Shown here: positions 15,366 through 23,422 of the stretch, piece by piece
Layout of the letters: every line of letters begins with the position of its first letter
Position numbering within the stretch: position 1 is the first letter of the stretch
Source of the DNA: DASPSM01 sp036008465
GTDB lineage: Bacteria; Planctomycetota; Planctomycetia; Planctomycetales; Planctomycetaceae
Reading direction: 5' to 3'
NCBI GenBank assembly: GCA_036008465.1
Contig: DASYNP010000087.1
Coordinates: 84,541-148,540 of the forward strand
Length of the DNA: 64,000 nucleotides
Notes under the pieces: model-generated
Seen by the model: the letters and a program-made list of their open reading frames with translations, nothing else
The model's database searches: none
Told to the model about the DNA's origin: nothing
Made by a program: the position numbers and the translations under genes

Positions 15366-16322
15366 TCAAGTGGCCTGGTCGATGGCGCGAAGGTCAAAGT
15401 TTACGCGCTCCCGTTCGATCACCAACGGTCGCTTCTGGACTTGAGTATGAATCGCACCGATGTATTCGCCGATTATCCCGATGAAAAACAGCTGTACCGA
15501 CGAAAAAAAGAACAACCCGATGAGAAGCGGGGCCAAACCCAACTCGAACCGGCTCCAAAAGATCAGCTTCAATACGAAAAAGGCGACTGCAATCAAAAGG
15601 CTGATGCTTCCCATTGCGAAGCCTGCCATTGCGGCCAACCTTAGTGGAACCTTCGAATGATTAGTGATGCCGAGCATGGCCATGTCATACAATGTATACC
15701 AATTATTCTTGGTGATGCCGTGTCGCCGCTGTGGTTGACGGTACGCTAACTTGCAGGTTTCGAAACCGATATCGGCGATTAATCCCCGGAAGTACGGGTA
15801 AGGATCGTCAATCTTGCGCAGGATCTCAACGACCTGTCGATCAAACAGACCTGATCCCGTTGCGTTCTGCACCAACTCGACATCCGAGAGGGCTGAGATG
15901 ACCTTATAGTAGACGCGTCGACATAGAGAGAGCAGTAAGGATTCCTCCGCGCTCGTCTTGACACCGATCACAATCTTGTAGCCTTCTTCCCATTTTGCGA
16001 GAAACTTTGGGATCATTTCAGGCGGGTCCTGGAAGTCGGCAACCATGCCGATAACCGCGTCCCCTTTAGTTTGCAACAAGCCATAATACGGTGACCGGAT
16101 GTGGCCGAAGTTACGTGCGTTAACAATCACCTTTAAATTGTGGTCCAGCGCAGCGATTTCTTTGAGGATCTCGACAGTACGATCCTTGGAGGCATTGTCG
16201 ATAAACAGGTGCTCGTAGGTATATTGAGGCAGGGATGCGAACTGAGCCTTGACCCCAAGGTACAATTCGCGAACGTTTTCTTCCTCGTTATAAGTGGGTG
16301 TCAGAACGGTAATATGTTTCAA
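15366..16322 (-). CDS. GT2 glycosyltransferase, dolichyl/undecaprenyl-phosphate sugar transferase-like
   Basis: A 318-residue membrane-anchored family 2 transferase. The GT-A domain begins ITVLTPTYNEEENV, with FIDNASKDRT, ARNFGHIRSPYYGLLQTKGDAVIGMVADFQDPPE (shown here in pieces: metal-binding ADFQDP) and ends near residue 215. Two C-terminal transmembrane helices (about 230-255 and 265-290) follow, as in GtrB/ArnC-type enzymes that move a sugar from a nucleotide donor to polyprenyl phosphate. The start is TTG at 16322 with GGGAG ten bases upstream; no ATG is available in frame nearby. As last gene of the dideoxysugar operon it could load the operon's sugar product onto the lipid carrier (inference). 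The sugar cannot be told from sequence. Confidence 0.85.
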   Translation of the reverse strand: MKHITVLTPTYNEEENVRELYLGVKAQFASLPQYTYEHLFIDNASKDRTVEILKEIAALDHNLKVIVNARNFGHIRSPYYGLLQTKGDAVIGMVADFQDPPEMIPKFLAKWEEGYKIVIGVKTSAEESLLLSLCRRVYYKVISALSDVELVQNATGSGLFDRQVVEILRKIDDPYPYFRGLIADIGFETCKLAYRQPQRRHGITKNNWYTLYDMAMLGITNHSKVPLRLAAMAGFAMGSISLLIAVAFFVLKLIFWSRFELGLAPLLIGLFFFSSVQLFFIGIIGEYIGAIHTQVQKRPLVIERERVNFDLRAIDQAT

Positions 16323-16485
16323 CGCATTTCTCCCGCGAGATCTCGGACCGTCTGGCGGGACCGTTGGAGTGATCGGACACTCTCCCTTTTGTCAAATGTC
16401 CGGGTTCCCGCGAGTGCGATGCAGTCAGCGGGCTGAACGACCCAGGGAAGCGGTTCTGCGCAGTTTCGGCAATCGTAACTGAAAC

Positions 16486-17328
16486 TTACCAACACGTCCG
16501 GCCGCCATCAATCACGAGGTTTGCGCCGTTCATGTAGCTGGACGCGTCAGAGCATAAAAACAAAATGGCTCCCTGATATTCATCCAAACCAGCCATCCTC
16601 CCCAGGGGAATCAATTGGCTCAACCTCTTCACGAACGCCTCGGGCTGGCCGTTGAAAACGCCACCGGGCGAAATCGCATTACACCGTACGCCGAAGTCGG
16701 CCCAATAGGTCGCGAGGTAACGCGTGAGCCCGATCAGGGCGGATTTTACGACAGAGTAACTAACTGGCTTGACGGGCTGGGACTCGGGCGGCAGCGAGTC
16801 GTCGCGATAGAGCCGCTGGTCGGGAGCGATCAAGGCCAAGTCAGAGGCGATATTCACGATCACGCCCTTCCGTCGCCGAGCCATTTCCGCGCCCAGGATC
16901 CGGCTGCACAGAAAAGCCCCAGTCAATCCAACAGCTAAGTCCGCCTCCCAAACCGAAAGCGGAAAATTCTCCAGACGCGTCCAAGTGATGCCCTCCCGAG
17001 CTTCGACTTTTGGGTTGTTAGCTGCGTTGTTGATCAAAATGTCGACGCGGTGGAAGCGATCGAGCACGCTCCGAAGAACCGCTTCAACATCCGTCGGATG
17101 GGTGATGTCGGCGACGATCCCCAGCGCCTCAAACCCGGTCGCGGTGCCGATCGCCCGGGCCTTTTCGATTGGGTCTGCGGCAGCAAGGTCGACCAGAACA
17201 GGAATGCCTCCGGCCGCGGCAACGATTTCGGCATATTGTCGACCCAGTAGCCCAGCGCCTCCGGTGATCACGGCGACACGCCCCGTCAAATCGAAAAGGC
17301 CGTTCGCAAATGATTGCGACTTATTCAT
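16486..17328 (-). CDS. Short-chain dehydrogenase/reductase (third SDR of the sugar operon)
   Basis: A 280-residue classical SDR. The NAD(P)-binding motif is TGGAGLLGRQYAE, followed by NNAANNP, and the catalytic region is VNIASDLALIAP with YSVVKSALIGLTRY supplying the Tyr and Lys. The C-terminus DEYQGAILFLCSDASSYMNG is the usual SDR ending. Insertion of about 15 residues before the catalytic Tyr (PDQRLYRDDSLPPESQ) is typical of SDRs in surface-sugar loci. The ATG at 17328 is chosen because GGGGGAG lies just upstream; a TTG at 17346 is the alternative. It may reduce a keto-sugar intermediate made by the TPP enzyme (inference). Confidence 0.85.
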   Translation of the reverse strand: MNKSQSFANGLFDLTGRVAVITGGAGLLGRQYAEIVAAAGGIPVLVDLAAADPIEKARAIGTATGFEALGIVADITHPTDVEAVLRSVLDRFHRVDILINNAANNPKVEAREGITWTRLENFPLSVWEADLAVGLTGAFLCSRILGAEMARRRKGVIVNIASDLALIAPDQRLYRDDSLPPESQPVKPVSYSVVKSALIGLTRYLATYWADFGVRCNAISPGGVFNGQPEAFVKRLSQLIPLGRMAGLDEYQGAILFLCSDASSYMNGANLVIDGGRTCW

Positions 17329-17399
17329 CACTCCCCCGCTTCTCAAGCCAACTCGACTGCGTCCCGAGCGGACCGATTTTCAGTGGCATCCGGCGCGAT

Positions 17400-18251
17400 T
17401 CAATTTGCCGCGGGCGGCGCGTTCCTGCGCGCAAGACGCTCTAGCACAAAGTCGCGATTGCCTTTCGCCCAACTCACTTCGTCGGTGGCTTGGGGCCTCG
17501 CGACCTGGAGCACGAAATCCCCCGAGTAGCCGAACTGTTCAACACAATCGAACAAGGCATCGAAATCAGCGTTGCCCGACCCCAGCGGGGTGGTTCCCCC
17601 GCCTCTGAGCCGATCCTTGATGTGAATGCTCCCGATACGTGGTCCATAAGCAACAAACTCCTCATGGACATCGTAGCCGAGCGAGGCACTGTTGCCCGAG
17701 TCGTAATTCGCGCGCACCAGAGGGTGGTCCAACTCGGTAAGTAGCTCAGCAAAGCGTGCCGGAGCGAGATCAGTTTCCAGGTCGAGCTCGATATTCAAGC
17801 GCTCCGCTGTCGGAAGTATCGCCTTGAGCGTTGCCACGACCCTGTCAAAGTCGGACGTATCTGCAATCCGCGAAGCGTCGACAAACGGCAAGACTACTCG
17901 TCCGACCGCCATCGCGCGGCAACGGGCGAGCAGCCAACTTAGGACGTCAATGCGATGCCGCCATTCATCAACTGCGACGCGCACGAACGGATGATCCATG
18001 AAATAGTCCGCGCAGAGGGATCGAACGGCGACCCCAGTGCGGCGTACGCGCTCGCGAACGGATTCGATGCCTGCGTCCGTAGCGAGGGGGTTCACGTCGC
18101 ATCCGAACTCGTCGTAAATCCATTCAATCGCGTCGAGCTTTGCCGCCGCAGCCAGCTCGAACTCCTGATCCCAAAAGCCGCGAGGAAACGATTGAAAACG
18201 GCCCTCGACCGGCGGAACGAGTCGCCCCTGCATGATGCTGACGATCGCCAC
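17400..18251 (-). CDS. Sugar-phosphate isomerase/epimerase-like TIM-barrel protein
   Basis: A 283-residue member of the xylose-isomerase-like/AP-endonuclease-2 superfamily. Barrel strands with likely metal ligands are visible: IEWIYDEFGCD, VLPFVDAS, IELDLETDL, VRANYDSGNSASLG and GSIHIKDRLRGG, with Glu/Asp/His residues at strand ends. Such proteins isomerise or epimerise sugars, often in sugar-modification clusters. The GTG start is only two bases after the stop of an old TPP-gene remnant, so its translation was probably once coupled to that gene. It precedes the third SDR with a gap of about 70 bases. The actual substrate is unknown. Confidence 0.8.
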   Translation of the reverse strand: MAIVSIMQGRLVPPVEGRFQSFPRGFWDQEFELAAAAKLDAIEWIYDEFGCDVNPLATDAGIESVRERVRRTGVAVRSLCADYFMDHPFVRVAVDEWRHRIDVLSWLLARCRAMAVGRVVLPFVDASRIADTSDFDRVVATLKAILPTAERLNIELDLETDLAPARFAELLTELDHPLVRANYDSGNSASLGYDVHEEFVAYGPRIGSIHIKDRLRGGGTTPLGSGNADFDALFDCVEQFGYSGDFVLQVARPQATDEVSWAKGNRDFVLERLARRNAPPAAN

Positions 18252-18253
18252 GG

Positions 18254-18331
18254 CTAGGGCTCCACGTGAAGAATAGGCATGTTAGACAGAAACTCATCGC
18301 GATCGAGGGATATCTATCCTCGAGTGCTGGA
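18254..18331 (-). pseudogene. 3' remnant of a second TPP-enzyme gene
   Basis: Immediately after the stop of the intact TPP gene the sequence encodes, in two frames joined by one frameshift, PALEDRYP then LDRDEFLSNMPILHVEP and a TAG. The intact protein ends PLEDLWPF LSRDEFLSNMIVPPLPE. The match in order and spacing, including an identical CGCGATGAGTTTCT, shows that this is the C-terminal end of a homologous gene. Its stop lies two bases before the isomerase start, as expected of a former operon neighbour. Confidence 0.85.
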
Positions 18332-20146
18332 TCATTCTGGCAGCGGTGGCACGATCATATTGCTGAGAAACTCATCGCGACTCAAAAACGGCCACAGGTC
18401 CTCCAGCGGTTTGGAAACCATCGAGCCATCGGGCCGCTGCGCCGAGGCAACACGGGGGCCCCGGGGCTCATCGGCCGGACTAATGACCTCGCAAACGGCT
18501 GGTCCGGCGGTATCGAGCACAGATTGAATTTTCGCTCGCAGGCCGTGACCATCGGTAATTCTGAAAGTCGGTAAGTCGTAGGCTTGAGCAATGCGGCTTA
18601 GGTCGGGCAACTTCAATCCGCTCGATCGATCGGCACCGACCAGGTGACCATTGAAATAGCCCGTCTGGGACGATCGAATTGATGCATAACCGTCGTTATT
18701 CACCACGAAGAATTTGATGGGGAGTTGCAGGTTCGCTACTGTCGCCAGCTCTTGAATATTCATCTGAAAGCCACCGTCGCCATCGACGCTGATCGTACGT
18801 CGACTGCCGCTCGCCAGGCAGGCACCAATCGCCGAAGCCTGTGCAAGACCCATGGCGCCGGTCCCCCGATTATGAATCACTCGCTGCCCGGCCTTCGCTC
18901 GATAAACCAGAAAGAATATCTCCACCGCGAAGCCCGAACTGCCTGGAGCCACTACATCGCCCTCAGCCAACGCCTCGGTTAGCACATCGGAGAAATGATA
19001 AATGCTGACTGGTCCCGTTTCATGCCGGTGCTCAGGCAGCACAACAGGATACCGGGCTTTCCAGTTTTGACAGCGCTTGATCCAATCCTCGCGCAACCGC
19101 GGCTGAATACCGCCGCGTTGTCGCAGCACTTCCCGCAAGAAGGCTTTGGCATCCGCCTGGACGGGAACATGAATCGTCGTTTTCATCTTGGCGATTTCAG
19201 CCGGATCGACATCGACCATGATCTTCCGCGCGGCTCGCGCAAGTTTTTCATGGTGATAGGCCGTTGTGGCCATATCCATCCGCGCACCGATCATCCATAA
19301 CAAATCTGAGTTCTGAATCGTGAAGTTGGCACCTCGCGGCGCGATCGCACCCGGCCTGCCGATCAGCAACGGATGAGCATCTGGAACGAGATCCAGTCCC
19401 AACCAGGTTGTGAGGACCGGAATGCCGAGCACGTTTACCAGTTGATGAAGTTCCTCTCGTGCTCCCGCTGAATGAATCCCGTGACCGACGAGTAACACCG
19501 GCCGCTCCGACTGATTCAACAGTGAAATGCATTCGGAGACCGTTTTGACCAGTGTCGGATCCTCAACAACAGATTTGGGCGGAGAAAACCCGGGTTGCGA
19601 CTCAGGCTCGATCATCGCCGCTTGAACGTCCAATGGAATGTCCAGCCAAACAGGGCCGCGTCGGTGCCTCATCGCCAGATAGACGGCTTGCTCAAGATGA
19701 AATTTGATCGTCAGCGGATCAGTGATGGTCACCGCGTACTTGGTAATCGGCTTGACGAGCGAAACGATATCCGTTTCCTGGGCGCCGAGCATTCGCAGGC
19801 CACTATCTCCTTTCAAATCGGCGCGCTTCACCTGTCCGGAAAGAAAGATTACCGGCGTGGAATCCAGCCACGCACCGGAAAGACCGGTCATTGCATTGGT
19901 TCCACCCGGCCCCGCCGTCACCATCACGGCAGCAAGCTGATTCGTCACTTTCGCGTAGCTCTCCGCGGCGACACTACTTGCCTGCTCGTGAAGATTGCAC
20001 ACGTATGTCAAATCACGGTGTTGTCCCAATGACTCGTTCAAATGCATTGCCGCGCCGCCGGGGACGAAGAAAACATGCTTCACTCCCTGGCGAGCGACAA
20101 AGTCGATGACGTAATCGGAAAGCTTAACGGGCACGATATCTCGCAA
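18332..20146 (-). CDS. Thiamine-diphosphate-dependent enzyme, acetolactate-synthase fold, of a sugar cluster
   Basis: A 604-residue protein with the three domains of ThDP decarboxylase/carboligases. The N-terminal domain starts KLSDYVIDFVARQGVKHVFFVPGGAAMHL and holds the activating Glu54 in NLHEQAS. The C-terminal ThDP/metal motif is GDGGFQMN, ending in VVNNDGYAS. It is not housekeeping acetolactate synthase: it lacks a regulatory-subunit gene beside it and lies between SDRs of a CDP-dideoxysugar locus. YerE, which adds an acetyl unit from pyruvate to CDP-4-keto-3,6-dideoxyglucose in yersiniose synthesis, is the best functional precedent (inference). The start is TTG at 20146; a GTG four codons later is an alternative. 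Both ends of an older homologue flank this region. Confidence 0.85.
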   Translation of the reverse strand: MRDIVPVKLSDYVIDFVARQGVKHVFFVPGGAAMHLNESLGQHRDLTYVCNLHEQASSVAAESYAKVTNQLAAVMVTAGPGGTNAMTGLSGAWLDSTPVIFLSGQVKRADLKGDSGLRMLGAQETDIVSLVKPITKYAVTITDPLTIKFHLEQAVYLAMRHRRGPVWLDIPLDVQAAMIEPESQPGFSPPKSVVEDPTLVKTVSECISLLNQSERPVLLVGHGIHSAGAREELHQLVNVLGIPVLTTWLGLDLVPDAHPLLIGRPGAIAPRGANFTIQNSDLLWMIGARMDMATTAYHHEKLARAARKIMVDVDPAEIAKMKTTIHVPVQADAKAFLREVLRQRGGIQPRLREDWIKRCQNWKARYPVVLPEHRHETGPVSIYHFSDVLTEALAEGDVVAPGSSGFAVEIFFLVYRAKAGQRVIHNRGTGAMGLAQASAIGACLASGSRRTISVDGDGGFQMNIQELATVANLQLPIKFFVVNNDGYASIRSSQTGYFNGHLVGADRSSGLKLPDLSRIAQAYDLPTFRITDGHGLRAKIQSVLDTAGPAVCEVISPADEPRGPRVASAQRPDGSMVSKPLEDLWPFLSRDEFLSNMIVPPLPE

Positions 20147-20197
20147 TTCAGGGTGATCTCAATCAATCATGACGATGGTGCCAAACCATGAACCTGC

Positions 20198-21037
20198 TCA
20201 AGTAATTGTCCATCCGCCGTCAACCACCAGGCTATGGCCAGTAACAAACGTAGATGCATCGGACGCCAGGAAAAGTATGGCGCCGACAAGTTCTTCGGGA
20301 CGACCAACACGTCCCAGGCAGGTGCGAGTCTTCAATCGCTCAATGAACGGATCGGCGGCGGAAACGCTATTTGGTCCGCGATCCTGGGTATTCGAGAAAG
20401 GCCCCGGCAGAACGGCGTTGGCTCGAATTCCGTCAGCCCCCCAGAACGATGCCGTATACCTGGTCAATGCCAGCAACGCGGCCTTCGCGGCCGAGTAGCC
20501 AGGTGGGTTGATAAAGCTCGTTCCTGCATACAGGTGGGGACTCGGAGCGACGAGTGCATACATGCTCGAAATGTTGATGATGCTGCCGTGTTGCTGCGCC
20601 TTCATTCGGGGGCCAACCTGTTGCGTTGCGAGCGCCGGCCAATAGACTCCGCCCGTCAAGTTGCGCATCCACTGGTCGTGAGTGGCCTCACTCAATGCAC
20701 CGGCAGGGATGTTGAAGCCCGTATTGGGCCCCAATTCGTGAGCGTTGTTGATCAGACCATCAATCCGAGCCTCGTCTTGAGTGATTTGTTGCAACGTCTT
20801 TTCTAGCACGGGGAGATCGTACATATCGATCTGATGATAGGCGACACGGTCCGATCCAAACTCGTTTTCCCAGGAAAGCAGTTCATTGCGGAGCCGGTCG
20901 GATCGTCCCAGTGCGACCAGCCGGGCGCCATTCTCCAGCAGTGCCCGCGACATCGTCCGGCCCAGAAAACCAGAAGCACCCGTCAAGATCACCGTCTTAC
21001 CGGCGAGTGAAAATAGAGATTCCGCGTTGAATGTCAC
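20198..21037 (-). CDS. Short-chain dehydrogenase/reductase (first SDR before the TPP enzyme)
   Basis: A 279-residue SDR with the cofactor motif TGASGFLGRTMSRALL, NNAHELG in place of the usual NNAG, INISSMYALVAP as catalytic Ser region and PGYSAAKAALLALTRY with the catalytic Tyr and Lys. It ends EELVGAILFLASDASTFVTGHSLVVDGG. It starts with GTG at 21037 behind AAGGAG at eight bases. That ribosome-binding sequence is part of the tail of a degraded SDR gene whose TGA overlaps the GTG (GTGA). It ends 51 bases before the TPP gene. Probably a keto-sugar reductase; the substrate is not determined. Confidence 0.87.
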   Translation of the reverse strand: MTFNAESLFSLAGKTVILTGASGFLGRTMSRALLENGARLVALGRSDRLRNELLSWENEFGSDRVAYHQIDMYDLPVLEKTLQQITQDEARIDGLINNAHELGPNTGFNIPAGALSEATHDQWMRNLTGGVYWPALATQQVGPRMKAQQHGSIINISSMYALVAPSPHLYAGTSFINPPGYSAAKAALLALTRYTASFWGADGIRANAVLPGPFSNTQDRGPNSVSAADPFIERLKTRTCLGRVGRPEELVGAILFLASDASTFVTGHSLVVDGGWTIT

Positions 21038-21162
21038 AATCCACTCCTTCCGCCATCGCCAACCAGACTACGTCCAGTCATGTAGGAGCATGCATCCAAA
21101 CACATAATCACTATAAACACCTTGATACTCGTAGAACTTAGCCACCCGCTTTTTGTTGATCG
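21034..21162 (-). pseudogene. C-terminal remnant of a fourth SDR gene, frameshifted
   Basis: Between two intact SDR genes the minus strand encodes KFYEYQG in one frame and VFIVIMCLDACSYMTGRSL then VGDGGRSGL and a TGA in the next. Joined by a one-base shift at CAAGGTG, this matches the standard SDR ending seen in the third SDR of the operon (DEYQGAILFLCSDASSYMNG, NLVIDGG). No N-terminal part is left. Its stop overlaps the start of the following SDR by four bases, the spacing of an intact operon pair. Confidence 0.85.
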
Positions 21163-21168
21163 ATCGTT

Positions 21169-21945
21169 TCACCAACTGCGAGTCTGGCCGCCGTCCGCAC
21201 GCACGCAAGCCCCCGTGATAAATGTTGCCCGCGGGGAGGAAAGAAATACAATCAGATCAGCGATTTCTTCGGGTTGGCCAAAACGTCGAAGCGGGACTTC
21301 CTGCTCGATGAAGCGCATGACTTCTTCGCGACGTTGCTCTAAATGGCGTTCCCAGGAACCTCCCGGAAAAAGGACGTTACCGGGAGCAACACAGTTGACG
21401 CGAATCCCGTTGGGGGCGACTTGTACGGACAGATTCTTCGCATAATTGATCACCGCCGCCTTGGCCGCGCTGTACGGTAATGGTGCTTTGGTTGCCTCGA
21501 GACCGGTGATTGAACTCACCAGAACGATGCTTCCGCGCTTCGCAGCCATCATCTGGGGGAGCACCTTGGCGACCAGTCGAACTCCACTCCAGAGATTTTG
21601 TTCAAAGAGGTTTGACCAATCCGAGTCATTCAATTCCCATCCAATCTTGCCACGACCCGTCCCAACGTTCGCGATCAAGCAATCGATGGCACCCCACTCG
21701 GTTTTCACGCGATCCAACGTCGCCTCCACGACTCGTTGATCGTTCAAATCCCCCGCGCAAGACATGACTCGGTGATCACCGGCACTCGCAGCGAGGGCTT
21801 CGCGGCTCTTCTCTAAAGATGCGACGTCACGGCCCGTCAAAATGACTCGAGCGCCCTCTGCCAGAAATGCTGCTGCGATGGCTCGCCCAATGCCACGGGA
21901 CGATCCCGCGATCAATGTAATCTGTTCGGCAAGTCCGAGGTCCAT
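21169..21945 (-). CDS. Short-chain dehydrogenase/reductase (second SDR of the cassette)
   Basis: A 258-residue classical SDR: IAGSSRGIGRAIAAAFL at the N-terminus, GDLNDQRVV for the adenine-binding Asp, CLIANVGTG (a variant of NNAG), VLVSSITGLEATKAPLPYSAAKAA with catalytic Ser, Tyr and Lys, and FITGACVRADGGQTRSW at the end. It resembles 3-oxoacyl-ACP-reductase-like SDRs, but its location in a sugar operon argues for a sugar oxidoreductase. The ATG lies four bases after the stop of a 28-codon remnant frame. It may have arrived together with the TPP gene and the first SDR as one cassette (inference). Confidence 0.86.
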   Translation of the reverse strand: MDLGLAEQITLIAGSSRGIGRAIAAAFLAEGARVILTGRDVASLEKSREALAASAGDHRVMSCAGDLNDQRVVEATLDRVKTEWGAIDCLIANVGTGRGKIGWELNDSDWSNLFEQNLWSGVRLVAKVLPQMMAAKRGSIVLVSSITGLEATKAPLPYSAAKAAVINYAKNLSVQVAPNGIRVNCVAPGNVLFPGGSWERHLEQRREEVMRFIEQEVPLRRFGQPEEIADLIVFLSSPRATFITGACVRADGGQTRSW

Positions 21946-21949
21946 TCTG

Positions 21950-22036
21950 TCAGTCCTGCATCAGTCTCTCGAAACGCTCGACGATGCTTGATCCCCAGTT
22001 CGGCACGAATCGAAAGGTGTAATCGGAGAGTTTCAC
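21950..22036 (-). pseudogene. 28-codon frame, probable 5' remnant of a second TPP-enzyme gene
   Basis: A GTG overlapping the stop of the KdsC-like gene (GTGA) opens a frame starting VKLSDYTFRFVPNWGSSIV and ending after 28 codons. The intact TPP enzyme starts VKLSDYVIDFVARQGVKHVF; 10 of the first 19 positions are identical. With the matching 3' remnant after the TPP gene, this is best explained as the beginning of an ancestral TPP gene interrupted by the SDR/TPP cassette. An intact micro-protein is a less likely alternative. Confidence 0.6.
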
Positions 22037-22539
22037 GGTCGTGCGGATTGGGTCGGATGGAGTGAATCGTTCCGGGAAAGGATCAGATCGACCAGTTCGC
22101 GCACGGCGCCGAGCCCGCCGTCGCGCTTGGTCACAAGTTTCGCTTGCTCGCGCGCGGCGGAGTGCGCATTGGCCGGGGCCGCGGAGAACCCGGCGATCGC
22201 CATCGCGCCCAAATCGTTCACGTCGTCACCCATGAAACAGATTTCCTCGAGTGGCAGATTCCTGCGCACTGCGAATTCGCGCAGGGCGGCCGCCTTGTCC
22301 TTACATCCCTTGAAGAAGTCTTTGATTTCAAATTTTTGGGCGTAACGGTCGACGAGCGGGCTCTCCTCGCCCGAGATCAGGGCCACGATCAAGCCCGCCT
22401 TGCAGGCGCGCGAGACGCCCATAATGTCGACAAACGAAAACCGCTTGAATTCCTCGCCGGCTGGGCCCCACCAAAAGGTGCCGTCGGTGAGCACGCCGTC
22501 CACGTCGAGCGCCAACCCGCGGATCTTGGGAAGCTGCAC
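22033..22539 (-). CDS. KdsC-like HAD-family phosphatase of a ulosonic acid pathway
   Basis: About 168 residues from a GTG one base after the NeuB stop. HAD motif I is LALDVDGVLTDGTFWW (nucleophile and acid Asp), motif II IVALISGEES, and motif IV CFMGDDVNDLGAM. The short length without a cap domain and the DGVLTDG signature are those of KDO-8-phosphate phosphatase KdsC and of the KDN/neuraminate-9-phosphate phosphatases. Next to a NeuB-like synthase, it likely dephosphorylates the 2-keto-3-deoxy sugar phosphate formed by that enzyme (inference). A longer frame back to 22830 overlaps NeuB and is not used. No CMP-sugar synthetase gene is in the window. Confidence 0.88.
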   Translation of the reverse strand: MQLPKIRGLALDVDGVLTDGTFWWGPAGEEFKRFSFVDIMGVSRACKAGLIVALISGEESPLVDRYAQKFEIKDFFKGCKDKAAALREFAVRRNLPLEEICFMGDDVNDLGAMAIAGFSAAPANAHSAAREQAKLVTKRDGGLGAVRELVDLILSRNDSLHPTQSARP

Positions 22540-22540
22540 G

Positions 22541-23410
22541 TCACTTCCCCACTCGGCGGAGCTTGTCCATGACGGGCACTTCTCGCGGGTAAACGCGTTT
22601 GACTCCGTCGCCCATCGCAGTCTCAACCAGGCGGATGTCGCGCACGAGCCGCGTGATCCCGTTTGGCTCGAGCGAGGCCGCGTGGTCTGAGCCCCACATC
22701 GAGCGATCGAGAGTGATGTGTCGCTCGATGCAGCTCGCGCCCAATGCGGCCGCCGCGACCGACGACGGAATGCCCGTTTCGTGCCCGGAATACCCGACGG
22801 GCACCTTGTAACGCTCACGAAGCGCGGCAATCGTCCGCAGATTCAGCTCGTCGTAGTAGGACGGATACGCGCTGCACGTGTGCATCAGGATCAGATCCTT
22901 GGTCCCCAGCACCTCGACGGCATGGTCGACCTGCTCGAGCGTGCTCATGCCGGTCGAAACAATCAGCGGTTTGCCGAGCTTGCGATGGTGCTTGAGCAGA
23001 CTATCATCGGTCAAACAGGCCGATGCGATCTTGTAGCAGGGAGGATTGAACTGCGCGATGAAGTCGACCGATGCCTCATCCCAGCACGACGCGAACCAGG
23101 GAATTCCTTCTTCCTTGCAGAAGCGGTCGATTTCCTGAAACGCCTCGAGACCGAATTCGAGGCCGCGCTTCAGGTCCCCGTTGGTCTCGCCGAACGGGCT
23201 CTCTCGCGGTCGGGCCAACTCGTCTTTGCCGTAGACGACGTCGATCGTCCGCTTCTGGAACTTGACCGCGCTGCAGCCGGCAGCCTCGGCGGTCTCAATC
23301 AGCTTTTTGGCAAGCTCGATGTCGCCGTTATGGTTGATGCCGATTTCGGCAATGACGTAGCACGGCTGTCCGTCGCCGACCAGGTCCTTGCCGATTTTGA
23401 CCGTTGGCAT
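22541..23410 (-). CDS. NeuB-like N-acylneuraminate/ulosonate synthase without SAF domain
   Basis: A 289-residue TIM-barrel enzyme of the NeuB family, which condenses phosphoenolpyruvate with a sugar or sugar phosphate. Family landmarks are YVIAEIGINHNGDIELAKKLI, AVKFQKRT, FASCWDEASVDF, YKIASACLTD, LIVSTGMST, LMHTCSAYP, VGYSGHETG and IERHITLDRSMWGSDHAASL (given in pieces). Ordinary NeuB proteins continue with an antifreeze-like SAF domain of about 65 residues that closes the active site of the partner subunit. Here the protein stops at REVPVMDKLRRVGK, so the SAF part is missing. With the KdsC-like phosphatase one base downstream, the pair could make a KDN-like or related free ulosonic acid. 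Exact product unknown. Confidence 0.88.
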   Translation of the reverse strand: MPTVKIGKDLVGDGQPCYVIAEIGINHNGDIELAKKLIETAEAAGCSAVKFQKRTIDVVYGKDELARPRESPFGETNGDLKRGLEFGLEAFQEIDRFCKEEGIPWFASCWDEASVDFIAQFNPPCYKIASACLTDDSLLKHHRKLGKPLIVSTGMSTLEQVDHAVEVLGTKDLILMHTCSAYPSYYDELNLRTIAALRERYKVPVGYSGHETGIPSSVAAAALGASCIERHITLDRSMWGSDHAASLEPNGITRLVRDIRLVETAMGDGVKRVYPREVPVMDKLRRVGK

Positions 23411-23422
23411 ATGCCGATTCCT

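Noticed and set aside
18332..20146. Housekeeping acetolactate synthase (ilvB)
   Set aside because: No ilvN or other branched-chain amino acid genes nearby; it lies inside a CDP-sugar operon and has duplicated remnants there.
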